In this document: positions 4,678 to 5,468 of the stretch, in pieces
Layout of the letters: the number at the start of each line of letters is the position of its first letter
How positions within the stretch are numbered: position 1 is the stretch's first letter
NCBI GenBank assembly: GCA_016649795.1
Contig: JAENWZ010000163.1
Span: 1 to 5,468, forward strand
Reading direction: 5' to 3'
Length of the DNA: 5,468 nucleotides
Source of the DNA: Proteiniphilum sp.
Lineage (GTDB): Bacteria > Bacteroidota > Bacteroidia > Bacteroidales > Dysgonomonadaceae
The notes under the pieces: generated by a model
The model's input: the letters and a program-made list of their open reading frames with translations, nothing else
Database searches by the model: none
Told to the model about the DNA's origin: nothing
Program-made: the position numbers and the translations under genes

Positions 4678-5468
4678 ATGGATTCTATTTATTTAATCAT
4701 TGTCATTATTCTGTTAGGCTTGGCAACGTTAGACCTAATTGTGGGTGTATCGAACGATGCGGTCAACTTCCTCAATTCAAGTATTGGCTCCAAGGTTGCT
4801 CCCCTGTGGGTTATTTTCACCGTTGCCTCCATTGGAGTCTTATTTGGAACGATGTTCTCCAGCGGGATGATGGAGATTGCACGAAGTGGCGTATTCTACC
4901 CGGAGAAATTTACCTTTCCTTCAATTATGATTTTGTTCCTGGCGGTCATGCTCACGGATGTTATTCTCCTTGACCTGTTCAACACATTCGGATTGCCCAC
5001 CTCCACGACTGTCTCGTTGGTTTTCGAACTGCTGGGAGCTGCGGTGGCTGTGGCTCTCTTTACGTTGTGGACCACGGAGACAGGCGAACAGCTGGGAGAT
5101 TTCATCAACAGTGGAAAAGCATTGGCAATTATCTCGGGGATTTTTATTTCCATTGCAGTTGCATTCGTCGTGGGCAGCATAATAATGTATATTTCCCGAT
5201 TGATATTCTCCTTCAATTACGGGAAAACATTCAAGCTCCTGGGTGCGATCTGGAGCGGTCTGGCCCTCACAGCGATCACCTATTTTGCTATTTTCAAGGG
5301 ATTGAAAGGAAGTGTGCTCGTAACGGCGGAGACACTTAATTATCTGGAGAGCAACATGAGCACAGCCCTTTTGTACACTTTCGCGGGGTGGACCGTGCTG
5401 ATGGCCCTACTTCAGCATCTCTTCCGGGTGAAAATATTGAAAATCATCGTACTTGCAGGAACCGCTGC
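4678..5468 (+). CDS. PiT-family inorganic phosphate transporter (right-truncated)
   Basis: The product is an inner-membrane carrier of the PiT type, expected to import phosphate with a cation. The first 263 residues are present, and the frame is still open at the window edge. The first family signature, GVSNDAVNFLNSSIGSK (23-39), corresponds to the GANDVANAFGT-type repeat and follows the first hydrophobic helix (5-22). A second, GLPTSTTVSLVFELLG (105-120), matches the GxPxSTT signature at the end of the first transport repeat. Further hydrophobic segments lie at about 42-60, 82-100, 117-131, 148-172, 186-206 and 228-248. The second PiT repeat is expected beyond the edge. Bacteroidetes members are often long proteins with a PhoU-like C-terminal part, which cannot be checked here. 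The ATG is the first in frame after the promoter and sits right before the first helix. Confidence 0.92.
   Translation, partial: MDSIYLIIVIILLGLATLDLIVGVSNDAVNFLNSSIGSKVAPLWVIFTVASIGVLFGTMFSSGMMEIARSGVFYPEKFTFPSIMILFLAVMLTDVILLDLFNTFGLPTSTTVSLVFELLGAAVAVALFTLWTTETGEQLGDFINSGKALAIISGIFISIAVAFVVGSIIMYISRLIFSFNYGKTFKLLGAIWSGLALTAITYFAIFKGLKGSVLVTAETLNYLESNMSTALLYTFAGWTVLMALLQHLFRVKILKIIVLAGTA

Noticed and set aside
4896..5216. A 106-residue minus-strand frame
   Set aside because: It is antisense to the PiT transporter gene, whose frame contains both family signatures and continuous membrane helices.

Overview
The window looks like a chromosomal segment from a Bacteroidetes bacterium, probably order Bacteroidales. 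Several signs point there: near-perfect TAnnTTTG elements (the Bacteroidetes -7 promoter box) upstream of the tRNA and four genes, almost no Shine-Dalgarno sequences before the starts, a tRNA gene without an encoded CCA end, and the protein sequences themselves. I cannot name the genus from sequence alone.

Layout, left to right. Bases 1-512 have no convincing complete gene. They hold the possible tail of one reading frame (1-126), a stretch very rich in G and poor in C (about 121-240), and short helically phased repeats (TGGTAACAG x2, ACTGTTT x2, TTGTTTACCCA x3). They end in a 13-bp-arm inverted repeat directly behind the 3' end of a tRNA-Arg(UCU) gene (513-586, minus). This arrangement resembles the end of an element integrated at a tRNA 3' end, but no integrase is present. 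The tRNA has its own TACTTTTG promoter. Next, on the minus strand, come a strong intrinsic terminator and gdhA (714-2048, NADP-type glutamate dehydrogenase). Upstream of gdhA is a 56-residue two-helix membrane protein gene (2170-2340, minus) with its own -7 box. A divergent intergenic region of about 250 bases follows. It carries 11-bp tandem repeats and two overlapping palindromes at the glmS promoter.

On the plus strand, glmS (2594-4435) is complete and has all the catalytic residues I could check. After a 242-base gap with a promoter comes the first 263 codons of a PiT-type phosphate transporter (4678 to the right edge, incomplete).

The recognised genes are core metabolism: ammonia assimilation into glutamate (gdhA), glutamine-dependent amino-sugar synthesis for the cell envelope (glmS), and phosphate uptake (PiT). 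gdhA and glmS both sit at the nitrogen/amino-sugar junction but are divergently transcribed and appear independently promoted. I found no clear new biological system. The least explained parts are the left flank next to the tRNA and the glmS promoter palindromes.
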